Source of the DNA: an uncultured Aequorivita sp. | Lineage (GTDB): Bacteria; Bacteroidota; Bacteroidia; Flavobacteriales; Flavobacteriaceae | Length of the DNA stretch: 64,000 bases | Assembly (NCBI GenBank): GCA_937125455.1 | Contig: CAKZLK010000043.1 | Coordinates: forward strand, 1-64,000 | Direction of reading: 5' to 3' | In this document: positions 56,061 to 64,000 of the stretch, piece by piece | Numbering within the stretch: the stretch's first letter is position 1 | Layout of the letters: each line of letters starts with the position of its first letter | The notes under the pieces: generated by a model | Told to the model about the DNA's origin: nothing | The model's input: the letters and a program-made list of their open reading frames with translations, nothing else | Databases searched by the model: none | Program-made: the position numbers and the translations under genes

Positions 56061-57293
56061 CTACTCTTCAAATTCTTCCTTTAATATATTAATTACATCA
56101 AGAATGGTTTCCTCTTCCAAATCGGTTCGTTTTACCAAATCATTGATGTCGTGCTCTAGAATACTCTTTGCGGTATCCAGACCAATTTTATGAAATTCCT
56201 GAATAATCCATCCTTCTATTTCGTCAGAGAATTCGCTCAATTCCACATCTTCCTCTGCGCCTTCGCGAAGAACATCTATTTCATAACCAGTCAATTGACC
56301 AGCAAGACGGATGTTATGGCCACCGCGGCCAATTGCTTTACTAACTTCCTCTGGGCGAAGAATAACCTCAGCGCGTTTTTTAACTTCATCAATTTTTATT
56401 GAAGTTACTTTTGCAGGGCTCAACGCACGTGTAATGTAAAGATTAAGATTACTCGTATAATTTATAACATCTATATTTTCATTACCTAATTCACGAACAA
56501 TTCCGTGAATTCGAGATCCTTTCATACCAACACAAGCTCCTACTGGATCTATACGATCATCATAAGAATCTACAGCTACTTTTGCTTTTTCACCTGGAAT
56601 ACGCACTACTTTTTTAACGGTAATCAACCCATCAAAAACTTCCGGTATTTCCTGTTCAAACAATTTTTCAAGGAAAACAGGATTTGCTCGTGACATAATG
56701 ATTGTTGGCTTGTTTCCTTTAAGGTCAACACTTTCTATAATTCCACGAACGTTGTCTCCTTTTCTGAAAAAGTCTGAAGGAATTTGTTTTTCCTTTGGAA
56801 GGATTATCTCATTTCCTTCATCATCCAACAAAATAACGGCGCGGTGACGAATGTGATGCACTTCTGCAGTATATATTTCGCCTTCAAGATCCTTGAATTG
56901 CTTATAAATAATAGTATTGTCGTGTTCGTGTATTTTTGAAATAAGGTTTTGACGAAGCGCCAAAATGGAACGGCGTCCAAGGTCAATCAACTTTACTTCT
57001 TCAGAAACATCTTCTCCAATTTCAAAATCGGGCTCGATTTTTTGTGCTTCGCTTAAAGAAATTTCCTCGTTTGGATCTTCAACCTCTCCATCTGCCACTA
57101 CTATACGGTTTCTCCATATTTCAAGATCGCCCTTGTCTGGGTTTACGATTATATCGAAGTTGTCATCACTTCCGTATTTTTTCTTCAGCGCGTTTCTGAA
57201 AACGTCTTCAAGTATCGCCATTAGCGTTACCCTATCTATTTGTTTGTCGTCTTTAAATTCCGAAAAAGAATCGATCAGTGCTAAATTTTCCAT
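56061..57293 (-). CDS. nusA: Transcription termination/antitermination factor NusA
   Basis: NusA binds RNA polymerase and shapes pausing, termination and antitermination. The 410-residue protein has the polymerase-binding N-domain, an S1 domain (about 135-200, YTAEVHHIRHRAVILLDDEGNEIILPKEKQIP), and two KH domains with VGACVGMKGSRIHGIVRELGNENIDVI and VSKAIGRGGHNIRLAGQLTGYEIDV. It lacks the two C-terminal acidic repeats of the E. coli protein, as is normal outside gamma-proteobacteria. It lies 10 bp after rimP. Confidence 0.97.
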   Translation of the reverse strand: MENLALIDSFSEFKDDKQIDRVTLMAILEDVFRNALKKKYGSDDNFDIIVNPDKGDLEIWRNRIVVADGEVEDPNEEISLSEAQKIEPDFEIGEDVSEEVKLIDLGRRSILALRQNLISKIHEHDNTIIYKQFKDLEGEIYTAEVHHIRHRAVILLDDEGNEIILPKEKQIPSDFFRKGDNVRGIIESVDLKGNKPTIIMSRANPVFLEKLFEQEIPEVFDGLITVKKVVRIPGEKAKVAVDSYDDRIDPVGACVGMKGSRIHGIVRELGNENIDVINYTSNLNLYITRALSPAKVTSIKIDEVKKRAEVILRPEEVSKAIGRGGHNIRLAGQLTGYEIDVLREGAEEDVELSEFSDEIEGWIIQEFHKIGLDTAKSILEHDINDLVKRTDLEEETILDVINILKEEFEE

Positions 57294-57303
57294 ATCAATC
57301 CAA

Positions 57304-57768
57304 TTAAAATGTTATCATCACTTTTGCTTCCATAATATCTTTATAAGGCACAGTCGCCTCTTTTTGAACAGTTACTTTTCCTTTTCCAACCGGTTTGGGT
57401 TCGCGTGCAGACCATGTTAAAGTACAACTTTCGTCGTCTGCAGAAATAAGTTCCCCTTCAATTTTTTCTTCTTTTTTAGTTTTTACCTTTAGGGTTCTAC
57501 CAATATTTTTTTTAAACTGCCTTGGCATTGTCAACGGTTCCGAAGCTCCAGCTGACATAACCTCTAAAGAAAAGTCATATTCCTCCCGGTCCAAATTGTG
57601 TTCAATTGCACGGCTAACCGCAATACAATCCTCTACCGTAACGCCTTTATCGCCGTCCAGGATGACCCTAATTTGGTTGTCTTCAGAAATGTTTAGGTCG
57701 ATCAAAAACAGTGATTTGTTTTCATCTAGCGCACTTTCCAGCAGTTGTGCTACTTTTTCACGCATCAT
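57304..57768 (-). CDS. rimP: Ribosome maturation factor RimP
   Basis: RimP assists 30S subunit maturation. The 154-residue protein has the N-terminal domain ([42 protein letters not shown], with [16 protein letters not shown]) and a C-terminal SH3-like domain. It is the first gene of the rimP-nusA-infB operon. Two adjacent ATGs (57768 and 57765) are equally good starts. A terminator-like hairpin stands 11 bp upstream of the start. Confidence 0.93.
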   Translation of the reverse strand: MMREKVAQLLESALDENKSLFLIDLNISEDNQIRVILDGDKGVTVEDCIAVSRAIEHNLDREEYDFSLEVMSAGASEPLTMPRQFKKNIGRTLKVKTKKEEKIEGELISADDESCTLTWSAREPKPVGKGKVTVQKEATVPYKDIMEAKVMITF

Positions 57769-57778
57769 TTTAAGCTAT

Positions 57779-57803
57779 AAAAAGAGGGGACTTTAGTCCC
57801 CTC
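57779..57803 (-). terminator. Terminator-like hairpin in the rimP-nusA-infB leader (possible attenuator)
   Basis: On the minus strand GAGGGGAC and GTCCCCTC form an 8-bp stem with a 4-base loop, followed at once by TTTTT. It lies between the probable promoter (57829-57836) and the rimP ATG (57768). No gene ends upstream of it, because the next gene is divergent. Early termination of the leader is the simplest reading. Confidence 0.7.
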
Positions 57804-57828
57804 AGATAGTTTCGTATCAAATTCGGTG

Positions 57829-57836
57829 CAAATATA
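57829..57836 (-). promoter_or_regulatory. Probable -7 element of the rimP-nusA-infB operon
   Basis: TATATTTG matches TAnnTTTG on the minus strand. The -33 region is T-rich (57856-57860) with a TTG 25 bp away. Start of transcription would be near 57825, giving a leader of about 57 nt. Confidence 0.55.
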
Positions 57837-57925
57837 CTACATTTTTTAATATTATAAAAATCAAGCTCGAACGAATTATTTTTGTAATTTAATAGTTTTA
57901 AAATTTAAAATCAACCTATCAACTT

Positions 57926-58747
57926 ATGAAACGTATTCTTGTCCCTACAGATTTCTCCGAACAAGCAGAGAACGCACTTAAAGTCGCCATAAAACTTGCA
58001 AAAAATTACGATAGCGAAATATATGTATTACACTCTATGGAAATGCCACTTCATCTTGCTTCATCAGCAGATTCGGGCAGCCTTCCTGAAAGTTTATTCT
58101 TTATAAAACTTGCAGAAAAACGTTTTAGTGATCTCAGAAAAAAAGATTATACAGAAGGAATTGCAATAAATGAAGCTATTGGACACAACGAAATCTATGA
58201 GGATATAGAGGAGGCTTGCAAAAAAAACAATATAGACCTTATTGTTATGGGTTCCAATGGCGCCAGTGGTTTTAAGGAAATGTTTGTTGGCAGCAATACA
58301 GAAAAAGTAGTGCGCACCTCAAAAATACCCGTTTTGGTCATTAAAAATAACCATCCTGAATTTAATATTCAAAATTTTGTTTTCGCTACAGATTTTTCAG
58401 AGGAAGGCCGAGGCGCATTAGACAAAGCACATAAATTTGCTAAAAAAGTTGGCGCAAAAATGCATCTTCTATTTGTTAATACACCGGCAGATTTTAAAAC
58501 TTCTTCGCAAGCCCAGGCTATAATGGAAAACTTTGTTAGGGGAATGGGAGTTGAAAACTACACGCTTAATATTTACAACGACACCTCCGTGGAAAAAGGC
58601 ATACTTAATTATGCCCAACAAATTAATGCTCAATTGATAGGGATGGGAACACACGGCCGAAAAGGAATATCACATTTTTTCAATGGCAGCATTAGTGAAG
58701 ACATGGTAAACCACGCCAATATGCCAGTAATAACTTTTAAAATTTAA
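57926..58747 (+). CDS. Tandem universal stress protein (UspA family)
   Basis: 273 residues with two Usp domains. The first begins MKRILVPTDFSEQAENALKVAIKLA and carries the ATP-loop-like GSNGASGFKEMFVGSNTEKVV. The second begins FVFATDFSEEGRGALDKAHKFAKK and carries GTHGRKGISHFFNGSISEDMV. Both retain the G-x2-G-x9-G-S pattern, so ATP binding is likely in each. Universal stress proteins help survival in stasis and stress; the exact action is unknown. The next gene's ATG directly follows its stop codon. Confidence 0.93.
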   Translation: MKRILVPTDFSEQAENALKVAIKLAKNYDSEIYVLHSMEMPLHLASSADSGSLPESLFFIKLAEKRFSDLRKKDYTEGIAINEAIGHNEIYEDIEEACKKNNIDLIVMGSNGASGFKEMFVGSNTEKVVRTSKIPVLVIKNNHPEFNIQNFVFATDFSEEGRGALDKAHKFAKKVGAKMHLLFVNTPADFKTSSQAQAIMENFVRGMGVENYTLNIYNDTSVEKGILNYAQQINAQLIGMGTHGRKGISHFFNGSISEDMVNHANMPVITFKI

Positions 58748-59317
58748 ATGAAGTATTTGCTCCTTGCTTTACCATTTCTTTTTCTTGGCTGTAAAAAGCT
58801 TGGAGATAAACCACAGCAAGAAACAGATATTCTCTTAGAAGAAGAGCCTCTAAGTATAATAAATAAAGGAACCAATATTCCTGAAGGTGCTTTAACAGCA
58901 GATTTTTTTGGGAATAGCGATTCTGTCTATGCATATATAAAAAAGATTGACCCCATAAATGAAATCACACATATCGGTTTTGAAAACGAAAAACTGCCCG
59001 AAAGTATAGGTGCAGAACTTCAGCTTTTGAAGCTTAAAAATTTCGGCAATGATATTTTATTGGTAAATGCAAAGCTGAAAGACACAAACTTTAATGAATA
59101 TTATCTCTTTGTTTGGGAAGACTCCATTTGGAAACAGCCCATAAACCGTTTCGATATTCACAAAAGCAATATGTCGGACACATTGATACCCATTCAAAAC
59201 GACCCCAAAGACAGCACCCAAGTATTGCGTTATTATTCTGTTTTTAACATGGACAGGGACAGTGAGAAAAAATTCAGATGGAAACTTATGCGAGAGCGCG
59301 TTTCGGTTAAAGAATAA
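58748..59317 (+). CDS. Lipoprotein of unknown function
   Basis: I do not recognise the family. The 189-residue protein starts with a lipoprotein signal (MKYLLLALPFLFLGC, lipobox cysteine at 15). The body is mixed beta/alpha with no catalytic motif visible; it contains LTADFFGNSDSVYAYIKKI and NEYYLFVWEDSIWKQPINRFDIHKS. The ATG is immediately after the uspA stop, so the two are almost certainly translated from one message. It converges on the acyl-CoA ligase-like gene (2 bp between stops). Confidence 0.7.
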   Translation: MKYLLLALPFLFLGCKKLGDKPQQETDILLEEEPLSIINKGTNIPEGALTADFFGNSDSVYAYIKKIDPINEITHIGFENEKLPESIGAELQLLKLKNFGNDILLVNAKLKDTNFNEYYLFVWEDSIWKQPINRFDIHKSNMSDTLIPIQNDPKDSTQVLRYYSVFNMDRDSEKKFRWKLMRERVSVKE

Positions 59318-59319
59318 AA

Positions 59320-60609
59320 CTATTTTCGCTTATCAATTAAATCAACTGGTTTTCTACTCAATGGAGGAAAGCGAAGTACTTCAATCGCTTCGGGAGTGGC
59401 AAATTCAATTTTAGGAGCAACACGTAATTTTGCCCTAAAATGGTCTTTTATTTCTAACAATAATTCCTCAGAAATATTTTCCGAAGCAATTTTTATCAAT
59501 ATTTCATCCGTACCCAGTTCATTGTGGAAAATCTCAATTACATAACTTTCAATTCCCGAAAAATCATTCAGAATATTATACATCGCTGGCGGATATAGTG
59601 TTGTTCCTTTATATTTAATCATTTGCTTTTTGCGACCTACCACGGGGCCTAATCGCATAGTGCTTCTGCCACATTTGCAAGGTTCATTATAGGCCTGAAC
59701 CATATCGCCTGTTTTAAACCTTAGCAAAGGCATAGCTTCAACGCCCAAAGTTGTTATTGTCAACTCTCCTACTTCACCTTCCGAAACCGGCAAATTGTTT
59801 TCATCAAGAACTTCAGCAATTATAAGCTCTGGGTGATGGTGCCCGCCATTGTGCATTTTGCATTCGTTAAATGCAGTGCTCATTTCGGTGGAAGCGTAGG
59901 TTGAAAACAGTTCAATATCCCAATCTTTTTTTATCTTTTTCGCCAAAATATTCAACGAAAAATCCTGCTCACGAATGGGCTCGCCAATACAGATAGCAGC
60001 TTTTACTCCCGTGTTTTTTAAATCAATTTCATGTTGTTGTGCGTATTCAATTAGTTTTAAAAGAAAGGACGGAACGGTAATCAAATAGCTTGGTTTAAAT
60101 TTTAAAATAGAATCCCATTGCAGTTCTGGAATTCCGGAACCCACACGAATGATGCCCGAGCCCAGTTTTCGCGCACCTAAAAAATAAGCCAATCCAGCCA
60201 TAAAACGCCGATCCATAGTAGTCATTAACTGTAGCGTATCTTCTTTACCAACACCACAACAAGCAAAAGAAATTGCTTCGTTATATGCCAAACGTTCCAA
60301 ATCATTATCTGTTAATGCAAAGGTTACGGGATCACCCAATGTGCCCGAAGTAGTTACGTAATCTATTATTTCAGATTTCGAAACACAGATAAAGTCATTA
60401 TTGAATTGCTGAAGATGGTCCTTAGTTGTAACAGGAATACTCTCAAGATCTTTCAAGGTTTTTACAGAGGAAACCTGGATGTTGTTTTCTTTGAAAAAGC
60501 GTTGGTAAAAAGGGGAATTGTCACTCAAATAACGTAATGTTTCTTTCAATTTTTCTTCTTGAATAGCTTTTATTTCTGCTAAAGATGCTTTTTCTATTTC
60601 TGGGATCAT
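59320..60609 (-). CDS. Phenylacetate-CoA ligase-like AMP-binding enzyme
   Basis: At 429 residues it matches the PaaK length. It has the phosphate-binding YVTTSGTLGDPVTFALT (residues 84-100), FSTYASTEMSTAF (A5-like motif) and LLRFKTGDMVQAYNEPCKCGRSTMRLGPVVGRKKQMIKYKGTTLYP, the typical PaaK C-terminal hinge. Such enzymes activate aryl or acyl acids as CoA or carrier-protein thioesters. Its neighbours suggest a biosynthetic cluster, perhaps a pigment or lipid. The substrate cannot be read. It lies 3 bp after the C45 gene. Confidence 0.85.
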   Translation of the reverse strand: MIPEIEKASLAEIKAIQEEKLKETLRYLSDNSPFYQRFFKENNIQVSSVKTLKDLESIPVTTKDHLQQFNNDFICVSKSEIIDYVTTSGTLGDPVTFALTDNDLERLAYNEAISFACCGVGKEDTLQLMTTMDRRFMAGLAYFLGARKLGSGIIRVGSGIPELQWDSILKFKPSYLITVPSFLLKLIEYAQQHEIDLKNTGVKAAICIGEPIREQDFSLNILAKKIKKDWDIELFSTYASTEMSTAFNECKMHNGGHHHPELIIAEVLDENNLPVSEGEVGELTITTLGVEAMPLLRFKTGDMVQAYNEPCKCGRSTMRLGPVVGRKKQMIKYKGTTLYPPAMYNILNDFSGIESYVIEIFHNELGTDEILIKIASENISEELLLEIKDHFRAKLRVAPKIEFATPEAIEVLRFPPLSRKPVDLIDKRK

Positions 60610-60612
60610 TCG

Positions 60613-62274
60613 TTATTTTTTCAATTTTTGAAGATACTTTTCAATCTGCTCTTTATCAGGAACAGTGGTGATTTCTTTTGTCAAAGCTGTTTCAAAAGCT
60701 TTTTTGGCGGCCGCGTCATACTTTTTTTCAAAGTAATACCTTCCGATTAAATAATATGCTTTCCAATATTCGGGATTTTTTTGTTGTAACACGGCTAGAG
60801 TTGCTGCAGAAATAGTTTCCTTGTTTTCGATTGCCGCTTCCACTTTCCGTTCTAAAATTCGATATGCTTCGTAATCTTTATACGCTTTTGAATGTACAAA
60901 AGGATCTTCGGCTATATTTCCCCTTGAATTTGAAATGGTCTTAGTTGCAGGATTGCCCTCCCTGTTTTTAAAAATCGCATTAAGATCATACTCCACAAAT
61001 TCTCCCAACTGATATGGATTTGAAGAAACCCATACCTTTCTGCTTTCGGGTTTAAATACAATGCCATGATGCGCCAGTAATTGGTTTAATGCCTTTTCGT
61101 TTCCGAAGCCAATTTCTTTATTGTTTAATCCATTTTTATTGCGAAGAATTTCAACTGCATCTGGCACATTCATTTTATCTTCATCGGAAATCAATTCCTC
61201 CATCCGCTCAAAACGATACATGGAATGACTTTCTGCAATCCACTTTAGGTTTCGTTCATCGTTTTTATAAGCTTCACTTTGAAAGTGATTGCTACAAATT
61301 AGTTCCTCTGTATTTTCAATTTCATAAACGCCAAAATTATCAGGCGCGACTTCAATAATTGCGGCTTTTTTGTCCTTTGCGCTTCCCACAAAAATAGCCT
61401 CGGAAACAAAAACTTCGCGTTTTTTTGCGATGGCAACCGCTTCTTCAATGGTGGAAGCATATTGTAAAATTTCCCGTGTAACAATGGAAATAGGTGTTTT
61501 TGCAACCAATGGGATTTCAGATTTTCCAGCATTGATGGTTACCGTTAAGCCCTGGTCGTTCATCCCCGAAACCACGCCTATCATTCCACCCCAAGTGACC
61601 GACATAAATTTGTGTCCTTCGGAAGGATTTACAAAAGCAATTATTTTTTCCTTTGCAAAATCATCACCCGCATAAAAGTCGAAATTTCGTCCAATTAGCA
61701 ATTCGCCGTCAACGGTTTTATTGCCCCAAACAGCAAAAGCAGAACAACCTACAAGCATCAAATCCTGCATAGCGTGACCAATATCGTGCGCGCCATGCAA
61801 ATAAAGTAAACGCAAATAAGGCTCCCCAATTTCACTAAAACTTGAAGATGAAAACTGTGATAGGCCGAAAATTTCAGTTTTGTATTCCTCGGGAATGTGC
61901 AAGTACATTTTTCTGTTGTACCAAGCCAAAAACTTTCGCAGTAAATACTGTTGTGTTTTTGAGGGCACCAAATCTTCCACTTTGTTGAAAAATATGGCTT
62001 CCTGTTTTTGCATTAAATCCTGAGTGAGGCTTCCTGTAATTTTTCCTATTTGCAATGGATTTCCTTCCACGTAAAGTTCCCACTGGCCTTGTTTGTTTTT
62101 CAAAAGAAAATTATTTCCGGCAACAAAAGTGGAGTCATTTATTTTTATTTTTTCTGGGATTGTTGCATTGTATCCACTAATGTCCGGACGGTTATGGATC
62201 GATTTTGAAACTCCACAAGAATTCAGAGAAATTATGAAAATTATAAAAACAAAAAACCGCTTTGAAAATTTCAT
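60613..62274 (-). CDS. C45-family autoproteolytic acyltransferase/hydrolase, lipoprotein
   Basis: A 553-residue protein of the isopenicillin-N acyltransferase (peptidase C45) type. The signal MKFSKRFFVFIIFIISLNSC has a lipobox cysteine at residue 20. The self-cleavage site and N-terminal nucleophile are G176/C177 in MLVGCSAFAVWGN, followed by LLIGRNFDFY, SVTWGGMIGVVSGMNDQGLTVTINAGK and VSEAIFVGSAKDKKAAIIEV, the family blocks. The C-terminus (about 490-553) has a TPR-like helix pair (YYLIGRYYFEKKYDAAAKKAFETAL). The family hydrolyses or transfers amide-bound acyl groups. It lies in a tight run with the cupin gene upstream. Confidence 0.87.
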   Translation of the reverse strand: MKFSKRFFVFIIFIISLNSCGVSKSIHNRPDISGYNATIPEKIKINDSTFVAGNNFLLKNKQGQWELYVEGNPLQIGKITGSLTQDLMQKQEAIFFNKVEDLVPSKTQQYLLRKFLAWYNRKMYLHIPEEYKTEIFGLSQFSSSSFSEIGEPYLRLLYLHGAHDIGHAMQDLMLVGCSAFAVWGNKTVDGELLIGRNFDFYAGDDFAKEKIIAFVNPSEGHKFMSVTWGGMIGVVSGMNDQGLTVTINAGKSEIPLVAKTPISIVTREILQYASTIEEAVAIAKKREVFVSEAIFVGSAKDKKAAIIEVAPDNFGVYEIENTEELICSNHFQSEAYKNDERNLKWIAESHSMYRFERMEELISDEDKMNVPDAVEILRNKNGLNNKEIGFGNEKALNQLLAHHGIVFKPESRKVWVSSNPYQLGEFVEYDLNAIFKNREGNPATKTISNSRGNIAEDPFVHSKAYKDYEAYRILERKVEAAIENKETISAATLAVLQQKNPEYWKAYYLIGRYYFEKKYDAAAKKAFETALTKEITTVPDKEQIEKYLQKLKK

Positions 62275-62275
62275 C

Positions 62276-63163
62276 TTAACTGTTTTGGGTTTTCATCTTT
62301 GCAGCGTATTTATTGGTTTTTGAAAAGGTTTTGCTCTCTTTGTAATCAATCCATTTCTGACCAAAGGATTTACGCATTATGTTTTCAAAATGCCGCATAA
62401 AAAATACATTGTAAAGCATGTTTCCCAAACGGCCAAGATGCCTTGGAAATGCTCTAAGCGTCATCGAAAAACCGCCGTCCAAATATTTTATATAATGCCA
62501 ATACCCGCTAGGCATATACAGCGCATCGCCATGTTTCATAGAGGCGTGGAGACCTTCCAAATATCGCAGTGCGGGATATTTTTCAAAATCGGGGTTGTCC
62601 AAATCTATGCTTTCCAAATTGTGAACTGCGAAGGGTATTTTATAAATATATTTAGTCTGCTTCGGTGAAAATAAAGTGACACTTTTTGTACCGTGAAAGT
62701 GAAAGTGGACTAAATCTGCCAAATCCATATCATAATGCGGTAATACTTTGGAACCTTCTCCTCCAAAGAAAAGCACTGGAAGTCTTTTGAAAAATTTCAA
62801 TCCAATGTCTGGGTATTCAAAATCCTTTAAAAGTTCGGGTAATTTCACTTTTAAATCATAAAAAAAGATGCGCAGATCGGTTGGCTTGTTTTTAATTAGC
62901 TCAATATAATCCGACATTCTCATTTCTGTAGCAGGTTCGGCGGAATTCTGTTTTCCTTTGGTAGGCTCATTGTTGTATAGCGGAACAGTTTGTTCACCGG
63001 CATGCTGTTGAATATAATCTAAGTTCCATTTTTGGAATGCACCCCAATTTTCAGTCAAGCCTTCAATTAAAACAGGTTTTTGGGGTTTATAATAGTTTTT
63101 AATGAAATCTTTTTTTGAAATATTCCGGACCCGTTCAATTGGTTTTGTTTTTATGTGTCCCAT
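62276..63163 (-). CDS. Cupin-like JmjC-type non-heme iron oxygenase
   Basis: A 295-residue cupin_8/JmjC-like protein. The facial triad is visible as H143-Y-D145 in LPHYDMDLADLVHFHF and H223 in GDALYMPSGYWHYIKYLDGG. Upstream, FIKNYYKPQKPVLIEGLTENWGAFQKW is the typical start of factor-inhibiting-HIF-like enzymes. Such enzymes are Fe(II)/2-oxoglutarate hydroxylases of proteins or small molecules. It lies 12 bp after the oxidoreductase gene and 1 bp before the C45 gene, so it is part of that unit. Confidence 0.88.
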   Translation of the reverse strand: MGHIKTKPIERVRNISKKDFIKNYYKPQKPVLIEGLTENWGAFQKWNLDYIQQHAGEQTVPLYNNEPTKGKQNSAEPATEMRMSDYIELIKNKPTDLRIFFYDLKVKLPELLKDFEYPDIGLKFFKRLPVLFFGGEGSKVLPHYDMDLADLVHFHFHGTKSVTLFSPKQTKYIYKIPFAVHNLESIDLDNPDFEKYPALRYLEGLHASMKHGDALYMPSGYWHYIKYLDGGFSMTLRAFPRHLGRLGNMLYNVFFMRHFENIMRKSFGQKWIDYKESKTFSKTNKYAAKMKTQNS

Positions 63164-63175
63164 CTCTAAAAGTCA

Positions 63176-64000
63176 TTAATTGATTTCTTCCTTTTTTGTA
63201 GCTTCCAGTATTTTGTTGAGCAAATATTCGCTACCCAAAATTTCCGAACATGTAACCACACCACTAATGGTAACGCCCAAAATGCCATGCATATTTAAAC
63301 TTTGGCCCGTAAAATACAAGTTTTTAATTTTTGTGCGAGGTGAAATGAACGACTTTAGTGGATTGTTAGCATCTTTTACGTAACCATACATTGAACCTTT
63401 GTTGCAACCAATATAATCGCGATAAGACAAAGGAGTTGAAGAGTAAACAGCTTCAATACAATCACGAAGATTCGGGAATTTTTTCTCCAGTTCTTTAATT
63501 ATTACTTCAGATTTATAAGCTTTGAATTCTTCATAGGTTTGGCCGCGATCATTTTTTTGGGCTGCCGTGTTAAAGGTATTTGCCCAAGGCGCTACTTCAT
63601 CAAAGTGCATATAGGTCATCACCGTAATGTTATCGCCATACTCCTCTTTATCCTTTTTGATTCCCATAGAAATCATATAGGCTTCGGGCCAACTTTCCTG
63701 AGTATAATTATGTACGTCCCAAATGGAGCGATAATCTTTAAAATGGTAATAATTATGGTTTAGGTATTTAAAGCAGTTCGGTTTCAGAACCAAATAAAGG
63801 CTAAAAGCAGCAACGGTACTTTCAATATTTTCAATCCGGCTGGTATATGATTTTCTGAAATTATCATGTCCAATCATATCCAGTGTCATCTTTGGATCAA
63901 CGTTTGAAATAAAGATGTCGCCGTATATGGTTTTACCATTTGCAGTTTGCACAGCCGTCACTAATCCGTTTTCAGTTTCAAATTTTGTAACCTCGTGGCG
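63176..64000 (-). CDS. Phytoene-desaturase-like NAD(P)/FAD oxidoreductase, C-terminal part (continues right of window)
   Basis: The frame is open to the window edge. A GTG codon at 63961 is internal rather than the start, since RHEVTKFETENG precedes it in frame. The visible 274 residues have TAVQTANGKTIYGDIFISNVDPKMTLDMIG and, at the C-terminal end, NLYFTGQSLNMHGILGVTISGVVTCSEILG, the typical CrtI/carotenoid-isomerase FAD-binding end. The FAD-binding N-terminal GxGxxG is outside the window. Family members desaturate, isomerise or saturate long polyenes or retinoids. It fits a polyene or lipid cluster with the three genes downstream. Confidence 0.85.
   Translation of the reverse strand, partial: RHEVTKFETENGLVTAVQTANGKTIYGDIFISNVDPKMTLDMIGHDNFRKSYTSRIENIESTVAAFSLYLVLKPNCFKYLNHNYYHFKDYRSIWDVHNYTQESWPEAYMISMGIKKDKEEYGDNITVMTYMHFDEVAPWANTFNTAAQKNDRGQTYEEFKAYKSEVIIKELEKKFPNLRDCIEAVYSSTPLSYRDYIGCNKGSMYGYVKDANNPLKSFISPRTKIKNLYFTGQSLNMHGILGVTISGVVTCSEILGSEYLLNKILEATKKEEIN

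Noticed and set aside
63176-63961. Complete oxidoreductase gene starting at the GTG at 63961
   Set aside because: The frame continues without a stop to the window edge and encodes family-like sequence upstream; the GTG is internal.

Overview
The window looks like chromosomal DNA from a gliding member of the Flavobacteriia (phylum Bacteroidota). The evidence is internal. It carries sprA and a RemB-type gene, both from the type IX secretion and gliding machinery. It encodes an alternative complex III (ActA-F) feeding a cytochrome c oxidase. Base composition is AT-rich, and several promoters fit the Bacteroidota form TTG-N20-TAnnTTTG. No rRNA, tRNA, CRISPR array, integrase or phage gene was seen. 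The one element with mobile character is a 409-bp GIY-YIG nuclease cassette bounded by inverted repeats.

Layout, left to right. 1-1520 (-): 5' end of a large secreted surface protein. 1.6-6.6 kb (+): Nfu-type Fe-S scaffold, dodecin, SPATA20/YyaL-like lipoprotein, MscS channel and an unknown exported protein. 6.6-15.0 kb (-): a MacAB-TolC-type export operon (ATPase, two permeases, two HlyD adaptors, TolC, with a DUF1801 gene inside) ending in tsaB. 15.1-20.4 kb (-): cytochrome oxidase assembly and subunits: heme O synthase, two subunit III proteins, subunit IV, a cysteine-free SCO-like protein, SCO, DUF420/CtaM and a small CxMC membrane protein. 20.5 kb (+): an exported metallo-beta-lactamase-fold hydrolase. 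21.5-25.3 kb (-): remB and two TonB-like genes. 25.4-36.4 kb (-): the maeB-ruvA-sprA-gcvH-vanZ group, transcribed leftward from a clear promoter.

36.5-40.2 kb (-): queG, the inverted-repeat GIY-YIG cassette, a cytochrome P450 and ruvB. 40.4-52.2 kb (-): actA-B-C-D-E-F-coxB-coxA, probably one respiratory operon taking electrons from menaquinol through ACIII to the aa3-type oxidase. The 15-20 kb cluster supplies that oxidase with heme, copper-insertion factors and subunits III and IV. 52.5 kb (+): a small SPOR protein. 53.2-57.8 kb (-): rimP-nusA-infB with a terminator-like hairpin in its leader. 57.9-59.3 kb (+): a tandem UspA protein and a lipoprotein. 59.3-64 kb (-): one end of a likely biosynthetic cluster (acyl-CoA ligase-like enzyme, C45 acyltransferase/hydrolase, JmjC-like cupin, phytoene-desaturase-like oxidoreductase) that runs off the window.

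The best candidates for something undescribed are the 409-bp nuclease cassette, the rimP-nusA-infB leader terminator, the helix-hairpin-helix tail on ActC, and the shared TonB-C-like domain in remB and its two neighbours. All functional statements come from reading the sequence; no database search was run.
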